DNA from: an uncultured Eubacteriales bacterium
Lineage (GTDB): Bacteria > Bacillota > Clostridia > Oscillospirales > CAG-272
Assembly: GCA_934474225.1 (NCBI GenBank)
Contig: CAKSLU010000005.1
Span: 1 to 64,000, forward strand
Reading direction: 5' to 3'
DNA length: 64,000 bases
Position 1 is the first letter of the stretch, and each line of letters starts with the position of its first letter. The notes below the pieces were generated by a model. That model made no database searches and had not been told where the DNA came from. It saw only the letters and a list, made by a program, of their open reading frames with translations. This document shows, in pieces, positions 49,801 through 58,182 of this stretch. A program made the position numbers and the translations under genes.

Positions 49801-51269
49801 ATCGGCATCTCGGGATTGACAAAGGTGTTGAAACGGTCCAGCACCTTGCCCGCGCGGATGCGCACCGCGCCGATTTCGGTGATGCCGCAGTTTGCCACCG
49901 AGAGACCGGTGGTCTCAATGTCGAAGACGATAAACTCGCTGTCCAGCCGTTCGGCGCACTTGCCGTAGAGCGCGCGGGCAGTGTCGTCCACGAAGTAGGC
50001 CTCCATGCCGTAGATGACCTTGACGCCGCCCTGCTTTTCGGCGGCGAGCATCATCTCGGGGAAGGACTGCACATTGCCGTGGTCGGTGATGGCGATGGCG
50101 GGATGTCCCCAGCGCTTTGCCGTGGCAATCGCGTCGGCGGAGTCAATAATGGCGTCCATCTGCGACATGACGCTGTGCATGTGCAACTCCACGCGTTTTT
50201 TCTCGGCACGGTCGGCGCGCAGCACGGCTTTGATCTCCATGATGTGCTGCGGGCGCATGATGTTCTCGCCGAGGAAGTCGTCACTGCGCACGCGCCCGTA
50301 GACGGCATAGCATTTGCCGACCTTCATATCGCCGACAAAGCCTGCCTCCTCCTTCAAAAACGCGGCGCGCAGATAAATGGACGAGTCGCCGTCCGTGATG
50401 CCGATGGTGACATTGGTTTTGTCGCCGCGGCGCGTGTCCTTGGTCTCGATGGAATAGACCTTGCCCATCACCATGACGCTGCCGACGCGGGATTGCAGCG
50501 TGCGGATCGCCGTCGGCGCGCTGAAGGTGAATTCGTCGCCGAGAATCTGCTTCGGCTCGCTTGTGTCAAAGGTCATGCAGCCGCTGGTGAACAGGTTGTC
50601 CCCCAGCTGCGCGGCGTCGTGCTCCTCCTTTGAAATGGTGGCGACGACGGGACCGCGCGGTGCTTTCTCCTCCGCAGCGGGCGCTTTGCGCGGCATGTCC
50701 CGCTCGGCGGCAAGCGCGCGGCGGACATCGTCGTCCATGCGGCGCAGTTCATCGTCAAAGACCTGCCGCCGCATGCTCTGCACCTCGGCGGCGTCGCCCT
50801 CCTTGATTTCCACCTTGTAGTCCAGCCCGAACTCGCTCTTGATGATGCCGGCAATGACATCGGCGGTGTGCGCCGCATCGAGAATGCCGATGCCGCCCAT
50901 GCCGAACGGAATGCCGATCTCAATCTTGCCGTCGCCGACGCGGACATCCGCATAGCCGAAAAAGCCCCTCGAAACCGTGCCGACGCGCTCGGTCTCGAGC
51001 AGGACTGCGGGGATATAGGACTTGTCAAACAGCTCTGCCGGGTAATGCGGCAGAATGCGCATGGAGTTCAGCCGATAGGCGGCGGCAATGCCGCCCTCGA
51101 CGGCGTAAAGCTCCTTTTTGTCGATAAGCACGGGAAAGTCGGCGCGAATCTCCGCCATGCGGAGCGCCTTGTCGGCGCGCAGCGAAACCTGCGTCGCCGC
51201 ATCCAGCCATGCGCGCTCCCGCGCGGAGGGGGTGTATTTCTCGAATATCTCCAGAATCGTCTTTGCCAT
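46896..51269 (-). CDS. polC: DNA polymerase III alpha subunit, PolC type
   Basis: PolC is the replicative polymerase of low-GC Gram-positives. The 1457-residue protein has an N-terminal domain and OB fold (about 1-350), a PHP domain starting with HMHSVMSQMDA (363), a DEDD proofreading exonuclease inserted at about 446-605 (FDIETTGLS, LIAHNANFDTSF, HHRACDDAEM), and the polymerase core with PDIDLNFSGD (about 985) holding catalytic Asp residues and a CxxC zinc region just before it. The 3' end is the normal helix-hairpin-helix and duplex-binding tail. ATG 51269 has only a weak GGTAGAG site. It lies 11 bases after the diacylglycerol-kinase gene. An unusually placed repeat follows its stop. Confidence 0.97.
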   Translation of the reverse strand: MAKTILEIFEKYTPSARERAWLDAATQVSLRADKALRMAEIRADFPVLIDKKELYAVEGGIAAAYRLNSMRILPHYPAELFDKSYIPAVLLETERVGTVSRGFFGYADVRVGDGKIEIGIPFGMGGIGILDAAHTADVIAGIIKSEFGLDYKVEIKEGDAAEVQSMRRQVFDDELRRMDDDVRRALAAERDMPRKAPAAEEKAPRGPVVATISKEEHDAAQLGDNLFTSGCMTFDTSEPKQILGDEFTFSAPTAIRTLQSRVGSVMVMGKVYSIETKDTRRGDKTNVTIGITDGDSSIYLRAAFLKEEAGFVGDMKVGKCYAVYGRVRSDDFLGENIMRPQHIMEIKAVLRADRAEKKRVELHMHSVMSQMDAIIDSADAIATAKRWGHPAIAITDHGNVQSFPEMMLAAEKQGGVKVIYGMEAYFVDDTARALYGKCAERLDSEFIVFDIETTGLSVANCGITEIGAVRIRAGKVLDRFNTFVNPEMPIPEKITELTGITDEMVADAPKIDKAIPAFLEFAGDRLLIAHNANFDTSFIRAAAEKLKIPFTNPYLDTVALSRFANPDLKKHKLDILAEHYGLGDFNHHRACDDAEMLAMIYFKMSEQLMNEGISDLGRINEVMKSSADPLNLRTYHQIILVKNLVGLKNLYRLISMSYLQYYRRNPRIPKTVLEQYRDGLIIGSACEAGELFRAVLDGLPQDEIERIASFYDYLEIQPICNNRFLVAEGKVADDEGLRELNRKIVALGKKLGKPVVATCDAHFMNKEDEIYRKILLSGMKFSDADKDVGLYLRTTEEMLEEFAYLGEETAYEVVVENTNRISDMIEEIRPIPKGTYTPNMEGAEEDLQRMCWEHARALYGDELPEIVSARLEKELDSIIKHGFAVLYIIAQKLVSYSESQGYLVGSRGSVGSSFVASMAGISEVNPLPPHYVCPKCKYSEFFTDGSVGSGFDLPDKICPVCGSPLRGDGHDIPFETFLGFFGDKSPDIDLNFSGDVQGKVHKYTEELFGSENVFRAGTIGTLASKTAFGFVSKYLEEKGIALCRADADRLIAGCVGVKRTTGQHPGGIIVVPKEYSIYDFSPVQHPADDPNSNIVTTHFQFSYLHDTILKLDELGHDMPTKYKMLERYTHTSVMDVKMNDRAAYELFESCAPLGVTPDDIGCNLGTLGLPEMGTRFIQGVLEDAKPKTFADLLQISGLTHGTDVWLGNAQDLIKAGTCTISEVVGTRDGIMLYLIRHGLENKLSFDIMEAVRKGKGVKPEWEEEMLKHDVPEWYIASCKKIKYMFPKAHAAAYVMSAIRLAWYKIYYPMEFYAAYFTVAPGGFDGDIVMRGRGAVSATIEELSKKPDATQKEAETVTALSLAREALARGVVFLPVDLYKSDATAFLPENGKIRLPFAALGGLGEGAAQKIVEARADGEFFSIEELRERAKLNKSVIEILSQSGALKNLSETNQYTFF

Positions 51270-51280
51270 TGCTCTACCGC

Positions 51281-52162
51281 TTACTTAATGAAATTGACGG
51301 CGCCGTGCAGGTTGCGGATGTGCACCGCGCCCTCCGTGCGCCTGTATTCGCCGTCCAGCGACCAGGCGGTCGGCTCGGCGGGGGTCACCACAAGTTCGGA
51401 CGCCTTGAAAAACTCAAAGCGGTCGTTGTCAAAGCGGCTGTTTGTGAGCGAATTGATAATCGTGCTGAGGTCGCCGAGCATCTTCGGCATCTTGATGAGC
51501 AGCACCTCAAACATGCCGTCGTTTAAGGAGACCAGCTCATCCTTCAACTTGACAATGCCGCCGAACGAGGTGGAGTTGGCAACGGCGCCGAACACATATT
51601 CGCCCGAAAGCTCCCGCCCGTCGGCGACGAGCTTCACATGATAGGGCTTGATGCTGCCGAGGTCCTTGATGCCCTCAAAGACATAGGCGGCGTGACCGAA
51701 CACATTCTTCACATCCTGCGGTGCGTTGTAGGACGCCGCGGTAAATGCGCCGAAGGAGGCGACATAGGTAAAATAGCTGTCGTCAAATTCGCCGACATCC
51801 AACGGCAGCGGCATGCTGTCCGCAATGGCGTGCGCCGCTTTTTTGATGTCGGCGGGGATGCCCATGCTGGAGGCAAAATCGTTGGTGCTGCCGCAGGGAA
51901 TATACCCGAGCGGAATGGTCACGCCCGCATTCAGCATGCCGCTGATGGTCTCGTTGAGCGTGCCGTCGCCGCCGCAGCAGACGATGCGGTCAAAGTCGCC
52001 GCCGTGCGCGGCAAATTCCGCCGCGTCGCCGCGCCGTCCGGTTACCATCACGGTGGTGGCAAAGCCGCCCGCCGAAAAGATGGAGATGACATCCAACAGA
52101 TGCGGGCGCAGGCGCTTGGTCCCCGCCACGGGATTGACAATCATCAATAACTTTTTTTCCAT
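51281..52162 (-). CDS. diacylglycerol/lipid kinase family protein (DgkB/YegS-like)
   Basis: This 293-residue soluble lipid kinase most likely phosphorylates diacylglycerol or a related lipid. Signatures are MIVNPVAGTKR at the N terminus, the nucleotide-binding CCGGDGTLNET (about 58-68) and PCGSTNDFASSMG (about 88-100). ATG 52162 follows GGAGGTTGTGAC; an upstream ATG at 52195 lacks a ribosome site. It precedes polC with an 11-base gap and may be co-transcribed. Confidence 0.9.
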   Translation of the reverse strand: MEKKLLMIVNPVAGTKRLRPHLLDVISIFSAGGFATTVMVTGRRGDAAEFAAHGGDFDRIVCCGGDGTLNETISGMLNAGVTIPLGYIPCGSTNDFASSMGIPADIKKAAHAIADSMPLPLDVGEFDDSYFTYVASFGAFTAASYNAPQDVKNVFGHAAYVFEGIKDLGSIKPYHVKLVADGRELSGEYVFGAVANSTSFGGIVKLKDELVSLNDGMFEVLLIKMPKMLGDLSTIINSLTNSRFDNDRFEFFKASELVVTPAEPTAWSLDGEYRRTEGAVHIRNLHGAVNFIK

Positions 52163-52239
52163 GTCACAACCTCCGATAATCGGATTCTTCTTCACAGTAT
52201 ATCATAAAATTCATTTTTCGACAATGACCTTGCAGAAAA

Positions 52240-53037
52240 TCAGTCGGCGGGCGCCGCCTCGTCGAGCAGCAGGGCGACCTGCGTGATAAACTTCTGCGGG
52301 TCGCGGTGCTGCGCAGGCCCCTCGATGTAGATGTGGCGGAACACGCCGCTTATGGCAAGCCCGCGCGCCGCCGCCTCGGCAAGCAGCCGCGCATGCATGG
52401 CGGGCAGTCCCGCATAGTCGCCGTGCAGTGTGCAAAGCAGGGCGGGCTGCGGCGCGAGGACGCGCACATATTCGCCGGTGCTGCCCGCCGGAATCGCGAT
52501 GCAGTAGGTGGAGAGGGCGGGGTCACTCACCGGGAACTCGGTGAAGAACATGCGTCTGCCCGTATCCGAGCCGTACTGCCGCATGGCGGCGGGAATCACA
52601 TCGCGCAGCTGTTCCTTGCGTTCTTCGACCGTGGCCGCGCGCAGGGTGCGCGCATAGACGGTCACATCGGGCAGTGTGACACGCTTCGGCGTCGTTTCCG
52701 CATTGTCAAGGCGGACGCGCAGCTTTTCAATGCTGAGATTCAGTTCGTCGCGCATGGCTTCCAGCCGCGCGATCAGCGGCACGAGGTCGGTCTCGTCCGC
52801 GAAATAGGCGCGAATCTCATCGAGCGACAGCCCGAGATTCTGAAAAATGCGGACAGAGCGGATGCGCGTGAGCGTGTCGGTGGTGTAATAGCGGTTGCCC
52901 GACAGCCCTTCCTTGACATCCGGGGCAATCAGCCCGCGGTCCTCGTAATTCAGAATCATGCGCCGCGTCAGCCCGAGCGCCGCGGCGACCTCGCCGATGG
53001 AAAGCAATTGTGCCTTTGCAGGGGGAATCTTTTTCAT
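52240..53037 (-). CDS. MerR family regulator with GyrI-like effector domain
   Basis: This 265-residue protein has an N-terminal MerR winged helix (about 8-80: LLSIGEVAAALGLTRRMILN, then YEDRGLIAPDV, RYYTTDTLTRI), a coiled coil (about 95-120) and a C-terminal GyrI/SoxR-effector-like domain (about 135-265) that binds drug-like molecules in relatives such as BmrR. ATG 53037 follows GGAGAAAAAAG; a second ATG eight codons upstream has a weaker site. It is divergent from a lipoprotein gene. Confidence 0.85.
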   Translation of the reverse strand: MKKIPPAKAQLLSIGEVAAALGLTRRMILNYEDRGLIAPDVKEGLSGNRYYTTDTLTRIRSVRIFQNLGLSLDEIRAYFADETDLVPLIARLEAMRDELNLSIEKLRVRLDNAETTPKRVTLPDVTVYARTLRAATVEERKEQLRDVIPAAMRQYGSDTGRRMFFTEFPVSDPALSTYCIAIPAGSTGEYVRVLAPQPALLCTLHGDYAGLPAMHARLLAEAAARGLAISGVFRHIYIEGPAQHRDPQKFITQVALLLDEAAPAD

Positions 53038-53061
53038 CTTTTTTCTCCGAACCTCTTGCAT

Positions 53062-53077
53062 CGTACACCGATGTACG
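53062..53077. promoter_or_regulatory. inverted repeat in the merR leader
   Basis: CGTACA and TGTACG flank CCGA between the merR -10 and its start codon. It could be an autoregulatory operator, although MerR sites normally lie within the promoter spacer. Confidence 0.4.
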
Positions 53078-53088
53078 GTATATGATAC

Positions 53089-53117
53089 AGTATAGCAGAT
53101 TCCGATGCACATTGCAA
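53089..53117 (-). promoter_or_regulatory. promoter of the MerR gene
   Basis: TTGCAA, 17 bases and TATACT on the minus strand, about 50 bases before the merR start. The normal 17-base spacer differs from the 19-base spacing of classic MerR-activated promoters. Confidence 0.65.
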
Positions 53118-53181
53118 GCGAGAATTTCGCCGCGGCACGACATCTGCGGATAAACTTTTTTCTTTTCAAGGAGACAGACTC

Positions 53182-53760
53182 ATGAAACACTTGCTCACCG
53201 TACTTCTCACGGCAGCCCTCGTGCTGACCGCCGCTTTCGTTTTCACCGCCTGCGGCGATACGGAGACCGACCCCGAAAGCACGCCGGAAATCACCGAAGC
53301 AACCGATGCAACCGAAGCAACCGATGAAACGACGGACACCGAAGCCGCGGAAACCACTGCCGCTGAGACGCTGGAAGACGGCTCGGTCTTCCCCGCAGCC
53401 CTCTCGGAGGCAGCCGCTTATGCAATTCCCGACCTCTCCTACACCACCTGGACGGTTTCGGGCGGCATGGCAGACGGCAAGGAAATGGAAGCCGAGGATG
53501 TGGAAAAACTGCTGGCAACTGTCGGCGGCACGCTTGAATTTGCGTTCTATGAGAACGGCGAAATCCAGCTTGACCGCGCGGACGGCACCTTGATCGGCAC
53601 CTACACCCCCCTGCTTGACGGCTACGCACTGGACATCGAATTTGACAAGCTCGCTTACTATGCGGTCATGACCGATGTGGAAGGCACGGCAGTCATCGTT
53701 CTTTCGCCCAAGTCCGATTCCGAAATCGCGCTCTACCTGACGCAGATTGAAGTCGGCTGA
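53182..53760 (+). CDS. small lipoprotein of unknown function
   Basis: The 192-residue protein has a lipoprotein signal peptide with lipobox FTAC (Cys 24) and an acidic Thr/Glu/Asp-rich linker (about 26-65). A small domain of about 120 residues follows, with WTVSGGMADGKEMEAEDVEK and LIGTYTPLLDGYALDIEFDK, resembling lipocalin-like or copper-resistance-like small beta domains common in Clostridia lipoproteins; no family is claimed. ATG 53182 follows AAGGAGAC. It is divergent from merR and ends at a terminator. Confidence 0.75.
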   Translation: MKHLLTVLLTAALVLTAAFVFTACGDTETDPESTPEITEATDATEATDETTDTEAAETTAAETLEDGSVFPAALSEAAAYAIPDLSYTTWTVSGGMADGKEMEAEDVEKLLATVGGTLEFAFYENGEIQLDRADGTLIGTYTPLLDGYALDIEFDKLAYYAVMTDVEGTAVIVLSPKSDSEIALYLTQIEVG

Positions 53761-53779
53761 TTGGCGCAGACAAATATGC

Positions 53780-53814
53780 AAAAAAGGACGGCATCCATGG
53801 GATGCCGTCCTTTT
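53780..53814. terminator. lipoprotein gene terminator
   Basis: A perfect 15-bp stem (AAAAGGACGGCATCC) with a 3-base loop ends in four T, 20 bases after the lipoprotein stop. Confidence 0.88.
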
Positions 53815-53845
53815 CTATTGCGCGTTTCAAGAGAATGCAAAGCGA

Positions 53846-53957
53846 GGCTCCCCTGTGCAAGGGGAGCTGGCGTGGAACACGCCTGAGGGGTTGTTCCTTG
53901 GCTATGTAACAATCCCTCCGTCGGCTTCGCCGCCACCTCCCTTTACCGGGGGGAGGC
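53846..53957. repeat. family 2 paired-hairpin element, copy 4
   Basis: Inner stems are GGCGTG/CACGCC on the left and GTCGGC/GCCGCC on the right, the latter with a single mismatch. It lies 21 bases past the stop of the minus-strand GH2 gene. Confidence 0.75.
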
Positions 53958-53978
53958 TTAATCTGCATTCCTTTTTCT

Positions 53979-55685
53979 TTACTCTTCTACAGCCGCTTTC
54001 TGCGTGTTGATGGCGCGGATAACTTCGGGCGGGAACTTCGGGTGGCGGTCGTAGGTGTAAAGCCCGTTGACCTCCTGCTCCACATCGGTCAGCTGCGTAT
54101 AGCAGAACGCGCTGATGGCGCTGTTCTCCAGCAGCGCGGTGACCAGCCCGCGATAGCGCGCGATGAACTCTTCCCCGCTCTGCGGACGGTTGCCGTAGCC
54201 CCAGCCGCCCTCGGGATGCTCGGGATTCCACCAAATGCCGCCGAACTCGCTGACAAACGGGGGCTTGCCGACATGCTTGCCGAGGTTGAAGACCGTGATG
54301 GTTTCGCCCTTTTCCAGCGGCAGATAGCGTGCGCGGAAGGTCTCGGGATTCTGGTCATAGTCGTGCACATCAAAGATGTCCGACAGCGTGCCCTGATGCG
54401 TCCAGCCGGAGGCATCAATGTAGATGCGGTCGGGGTCAAAGGCGCGGGTCATGTCCGCAAGTTCGCGGATAAGATCCTTATCCTGATCTTTCTGCGTCTC
54501 ATTGAGCGGGCACCAGCCGATGATGGCGGGATGGTTGTAGTCGCGCTCCAGCACCTCGCGCCACTCGGGCAGGAAGCCTCTCCACGCCTCGGGACGCGAA
54601 ATGTCCAACCCCCAGTTGGCGTGCTCGCCCCACACGATATAGCCGAGGCGGTCACAGTGGTAGAGGAACAGCGGCTCAAACACCTTCTGATGCAGGCGCG
54701 CGCCGTTGAAGCCCATGTCCATCGAACGCCGGATGTCTGCAATCAGCTCGTCCACGGTGGGAGCGGTGTAAATGCCGTCGGGATAGAAGCCCTGGTCGAG
54801 CACCAGGCGCTGGTAGACCACCTTGCCGTTGATGTAGGTGCGGTTGTTCTTCCACTCAACCTTGCGCATGCCGAAATAGGAGTGCACAAAATCGCCGCCC
54901 TCGAGCTCAAAATCGAGGTCGTAGAGTTTGCCGTCGCCGACATTCCAAAGGTGCATCTCGTCGAGTTTCACTTCAAGCGCCGCGCTCTTGCCGCTGACGC
55001 GCGTTTTTGCCGTGCCGACGACCTTGCCGCCGAACTTCGCCGTGGCGACGAGGGTCTTGCCGTCCGCGTTCTCGCAAACTGCCTCGACAAAGACGCTCTC
55101 GTTCTCCACCGAGGGACGGCACTTGATGCGGCGGAGGTAGGCGTCCGGCATGTTTTCCAGCCACACGGTCTGCCAGATGCCGGTGGTGCGGGTGTAGGAG
55201 CAGCCGATGGAATGGAACTTGCGGCACTGCTTGCCGCCCGGCTGATTCTGACTGCGCAGAAGGTCGGTGGCGCAGATGACGATTTTGTTTACCCCTGCGG
55301 TCAGCGCCGACGTGATGTCCATTGCAAAGGACACATAGCCGCCGATGTGGCGGTCGATGTACTTGCCGTTGACAAAGACCTCGGTCTCATAGTCGCAGGC
55401 GCCGATGTTGAGCAGGGTGCGGCGGCCGGCAGCCGTCCAGTCGGCGGGCAGCTCCACCGTGCGCATATACCAGACGCACTCCATAAAGTCGGTGTGGGCG
55501 AGGCCGGACAGGCGGCTCTCCGGGCAGAACGGCACATTGATGACATCGGAGAGTTTCTCCGCTTCATAGAGCTTGCGCTCCTTGCCGCTTCTGCCGGCGT
55601 CAATCTCAAACTGCCACTCGCCGTTTAAGTTCATCCAATCCTTGCGCGCAAACTGCGGGCGCGGATATTCGGGGCGTGGAATCAT
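53979..55685 (-). CDS. glycoside hydrolase family 2 protein
   Basis: This 568-residue enzyme resembles intracellular GH2 beta-galactosidases/beta-glucuronidases. It has no signal peptide. The N-terminal jelly-roll (about 1-170: RPQFARKDWMNLNGEWQFEI, VFVNGKYIDRHIGGY), an Ig-like domain (about 175-275) and the TIM barrel (about 280-560) are in normal order. The acid/base Glu is in WCPLNETQ and the nucleophile Glu in PFVSEFGG. Substrate is not evident; no NxKG glucuronidase motif was found. ATG 55685 follows GGAG; the frame extending upstream to 56012 is antisense to the helicase end. Confidence 0.85.
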   Translation of the reverse strand: MIPRPEYPRPQFARKDWMNLNGEWQFEIDAGRSGKERKLYEAEKLSDVINVPFCPESRLSGLAHTDFMECVWYMRTVELPADWTAAGRRTLLNIGACDYETEVFVNGKYIDRHIGGYVSFAMDITSALTAGVNKIVICATDLLRSQNQPGGKQCRKFHSIGCSYTRTTGIWQTVWLENMPDAYLRRIKCRPSVENESVFVEAVCENADGKTLVATAKFGGKVVGTAKTRVSGKSAALEVKLDEMHLWNVGDGKLYDLDFELEGGDFVHSYFGMRKVEWKNNRTYINGKVVYQRLVLDQGFYPDGIYTAPTVDELIADIRRSMDMGFNGARLHQKVFEPLFLYHCDRLGYIVWGEHANWGLDISRPEAWRGFLPEWREVLERDYNHPAIIGWCPLNETQKDQDKDLIRELADMTRAFDPDRIYIDASGWTHQGTLSDIFDVHDYDQNPETFRARYLPLEKGETITVFNLGKHVGKPPFVSEFGGIWWNPEHPEGGWGYGNRPQSGEEFIARYRGLVTALLENSAISAFCYTQLTDVEQEVNGLYTYDRHPKFPPEVIRAINTQKAAVEE

Positions 55686-55729
55686 AGGTTCATATCTCCT
55701 TTGATGCAAAAATGCATAGTCTGTTGCTT

Positions 55730-55758
55730 CCATTATACAGGAATGTGCCGTCCCCGTA
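55730..55758 (-). promoter_or_regulatory. promoter of the GH2 gene
   Basis: TTTACG, 17 bases and TATAAT with an upstream TG on the minus strand, 45 bases before the start codon. Confidence 0.6.
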
Positions 55759-55809
55759 AATACAAAATAAACACTTGTTTTTGCAGAATATCTGCTTTTT
55801 TTGCACACT

Positions 55810-57969
55810 TCAGCTGTCCGCGCGCACAAGCCGCACGCGAAACGCGATGGCGCGCGGGGTCTCCATGCCGTCAAAGCGGATGGTGTAGCACTTCTCGTCG
55901 GTGTCCGCCGCAAGCACCGTGCCGTCGCCGAACACGGCGTGCCGCACCCGGTCGCCGACGGCAAAGGTCGCCGCCTGCCCCTCTGTCGAGAGCCGCGTAA
56001 GGCTGTCGGCAACGGCGCGTTCGGTCTCGCGAATCAGCCCCTCGCGCGGCTCTTTGGTATAGGTCAGCGCATCGCGGCCGATGTCGAGCAGGAAGCGCGA
56101 CGGATAACGCGTGCTGCCGTCAAAGTTCCAGCCGTCCGCTTCCGAGAGGTACAGCCCGCGCTCGGCGCGCGTCAGCGCGACGAAGGCGAGGCGGCGCTCC
56201 TCCTCCATGCCGGGCAATGTGCGCACCTTGCGCGAGGGGAACACGCCCTCGTTCATGCCGCAGAGGAAGACATAGGGGAACTCCAGCCCCTTGGCAGCAT
56301 GCACCGTCATCAGCTTGACACAGTCGCCGCGCGCGGCGGTGTCGGTGTTGGTCATGAGCGCCACGCGGGCAAGGTACGCTTCCAGCGTGCTTTCCTCGCC
56401 GCAGGTGGTCTCGTACTCGTAAATCGACTGTTTCAGTTCGGCGAGGTTGTCCAGTCGCTCCTGGCTGCCCTCGGTGCGCAGCATGGTCTCATAGCCGCTG
56501 CGCTCAAGCAGCTCGGTGAGCACCTCGGAAATCGGGCGTTCCGCCTGCCCCGCGGCAAAGGACTCGACAAGCGCAATAAACTGCCGTCCTTTGGTCGTCT
56601 TGAACTCGGGCGTGTCAATGTTGTCGCAGAGCGCCGTGTAAAGCGAGCACTGTTTTTCCTCGGCATAGGCTTCGAGCCGCGCCATGCGGCTCTTGCCGAG
56701 GTTGCGGCGCGGCGTGTTGGCGATGCGGCGGAAGGAGAGATCGTCGCGGTAGACGATTATGCGCAGGTAGGACAGCGCATCCTTGATTTCGGCGCGGTCA
56801 AAGAACTGCACGCCGCTGTAGATGGCGTACGGAATCTTCGCGGCGAGCAGCACCTCCTCCACCGCGCGGCTGACATAGTGCGCACGATAGAGCACGGTCA
56901 TGTCCCGATAGGGGACACCCGCCGCGCAGAGCTTCTGCATCTCGTCCGCAATCCACTCCGCCTCCGCCGCCTGCGACACGGCAAAGTGACAGAGCACCGG
57001 CACGCCGCCGGGCAGCATGGGCACGAGTGTCTTCTCGATGCGGAAGTGATTCTTTTCAATCAGCGCGTTTGCCGCCGCCAAAATCTCGGGTGTGGAACGA
57101 TAGTTCTGCATCATCATCACCGTTTGCACCTGCGGAAACGCGCGGTCAAATTCGGTGAGGTACTTCACATTTGCGCCGCGCCAAGTGTAGATGGTCTGGT
57201 CGGGGTCGCCGACGATGAAGAGGTTCTTATGGTAACCGCACAGCACCTCCATCAGCTCGTATTGCAGGGCGTCGATGTCCTGGAACTCGTCAATCATGAT
57301 GTATTCCAGCCGTTCCTGCCACTTGCGGCGGATATCGGCGTCCTTTTGGAAGATGTAAAGCGAAAACTTGATGAGGTCGTTGTAGTCCACGCCGAAGCAT
57401 TTGCGCGCCTGATAGAGATAACCGTAGAAAATGATGTCCGATACGGTCGTCGCCGCTTCGTACCGCGCGCGCAGCTCGTCCGGCGTCTTTTCGATCACAT
57501 CGAGGTAATAGTCGGGGTCTTTGAACAGCTTGCGGATCTCAATCATGTCCCGCGCGTCGCCGAAGGTCATGTCCCGCAGGGTCAGCCCGCGCTCCTCGTA
57601 GATGATGCCGAGCATCGCATCGATGTCCGAATTGTCCAGCACGAGAAAGCTTTTCGGATAGCCGACGGCGTGACTGTCCTCCTGCAGAACCGACACGCAG
57701 AAGCCGTGAAAGGTGTTGATATAGCCGGTGTCACTGTCCCCGATCAGCGCACGGATGCGCTGCCGCATCTCGCCCGCCGACTTGTTGGTGAAGGTGACGC
57801 AGAGAATGTGCCCCGGCAGAATGCCGAGCTCATTTACCAAATAGGCAAAGCGGCGGGTGAGCGCGCGGGTCTTGCCCGAGCCCGCGCCCGCAATCACGCG
57901 GACAAATCCCTCGGTCGTCGTCACCGCCTCACGCTGCGCCGCGTTCAGCCCTGCCAGCAAATCCTCCAT
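55810..57969 (-). CDS. UvrD/PcrA/Rep-type superfamily 1 helicase
   Basis: This 719-residue DNA helicase has all SF1A motifs: Q-motif LNAAQREAV, Walker A AGAGSGKTRAL, motif Ia FTNKSAGEM, motif II IMIDEFQDID, motif III GDPDQTIYTWRGAN, motif IV QNYRSTPEIL, motif V MTVHAAKGLEF, and motif VI VALTRAERGLYLSE. The C terminus (about 660-715: FAVGDRVRHAVFGDGTVLAA) is a PcrA-like Tudor domain that contacts RNA polymerase in relatives. ATG 57969 follows GGGAGG by eight bases; an in-frame GTG at 57978 is less likely. Confidence 0.92.
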   Translation of the reverse strand: MEDLLAGLNAAQREAVTTTEGFVRVIAGAGSGKTRALTRRFAYLVNELGILPGHILCVTFTNKSAGEMRQRIRALIGDSDTGYINTFHGFCVSVLQEDSHAVGYPKSFLVLDNSDIDAMLGIIYEERGLTLRDMTFGDARDMIEIRKLFKDPDYYLDVIEKTPDELRARYEAATTVSDIIFYGYLYQARKCFGVDYNDLIKFSLYIFQKDADIRRKWQERLEYIMIDEFQDIDALQYELMEVLCGYHKNLFIVGDPDQTIYTWRGANVKYLTEFDRAFPQVQTVMMMQNYRSTPEILAAANALIEKNHFRIEKTLVPMLPGGVPVLCHFAVSQAAEAEWIADEMQKLCAAGVPYRDMTVLYRAHYVSRAVEEVLLAAKIPYAIYSGVQFFDRAEIKDALSYLRIIVYRDDLSFRRIANTPRRNLGKSRMARLEAYAEEKQCSLYTALCDNIDTPEFKTTKGRQFIALVESFAAGQAERPISEVLTELLERSGYETMLRTEGSQERLDNLAELKQSIYEYETTCGEESTLEAYLARVALMTNTDTAARGDCVKLMTVHAAKGLEFPYVFLCGMNEGVFPSRKVRTLPGMEEERRLAFVALTRAERGLYLSEADGWNFDGSTRYPSRFLLDIGRDALTYTKEPREGLIRETERAVADSLTRLSTEGQAATFAVGDRVRHAVFGDGTVLAADTDEKCYTIRFDGMETPRAIAFRVRLVRADS

Positions 57970-57992
57970 GCAAAGCACCTCCCTTTTGTATC

Positions 57993-58021
57993 AGTATAGC
58001 AGAGTTTTGCCGAAAGCGCAA
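57993..58021 (-). promoter_or_regulatory. promoter of the helicase gene
   Basis: TTGCGC, 17 bases and TATACT on the minus strand, 24 bases before the start codon. Confidence 0.65.
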
Positions 58022-58032
58022 GGCAAAACAGC

Positions 58033-58061
58033 TTGACATGTCATGCAAAAATCCGTATAAT
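58033..58061 (+). promoter_or_regulatory. promoter of the AraC-GyrI gene
   Basis: A perfect TTGACA, 17 bases, TATAAT on the plus strand, 121 bases before the start codon. The leader contains an AT-rich palindrome TTGATACATATCAA at 58068-58081, a possible operator. Confidence 0.8.
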
Positions 58062-58182
58062 AACATTTGATACATATCAATTGTTTTATAAAAAGCAGCC
58101 GGACAAAACCGGGCAGAAAAAGTCGAGACCGCCGCACGCGAATGCGGTAGAATAGAGACACAGCAAGCAAAGGAGACAAGAC

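Noticed and set aside
48267..50633. Plus-strand open frame of 788 codons inside polC
   Set aside because: It is antisense to conserved PolC domains, has Arg/Val/His-rich composition typical of mirror reading of GC-rich genes, and no ribosome site.
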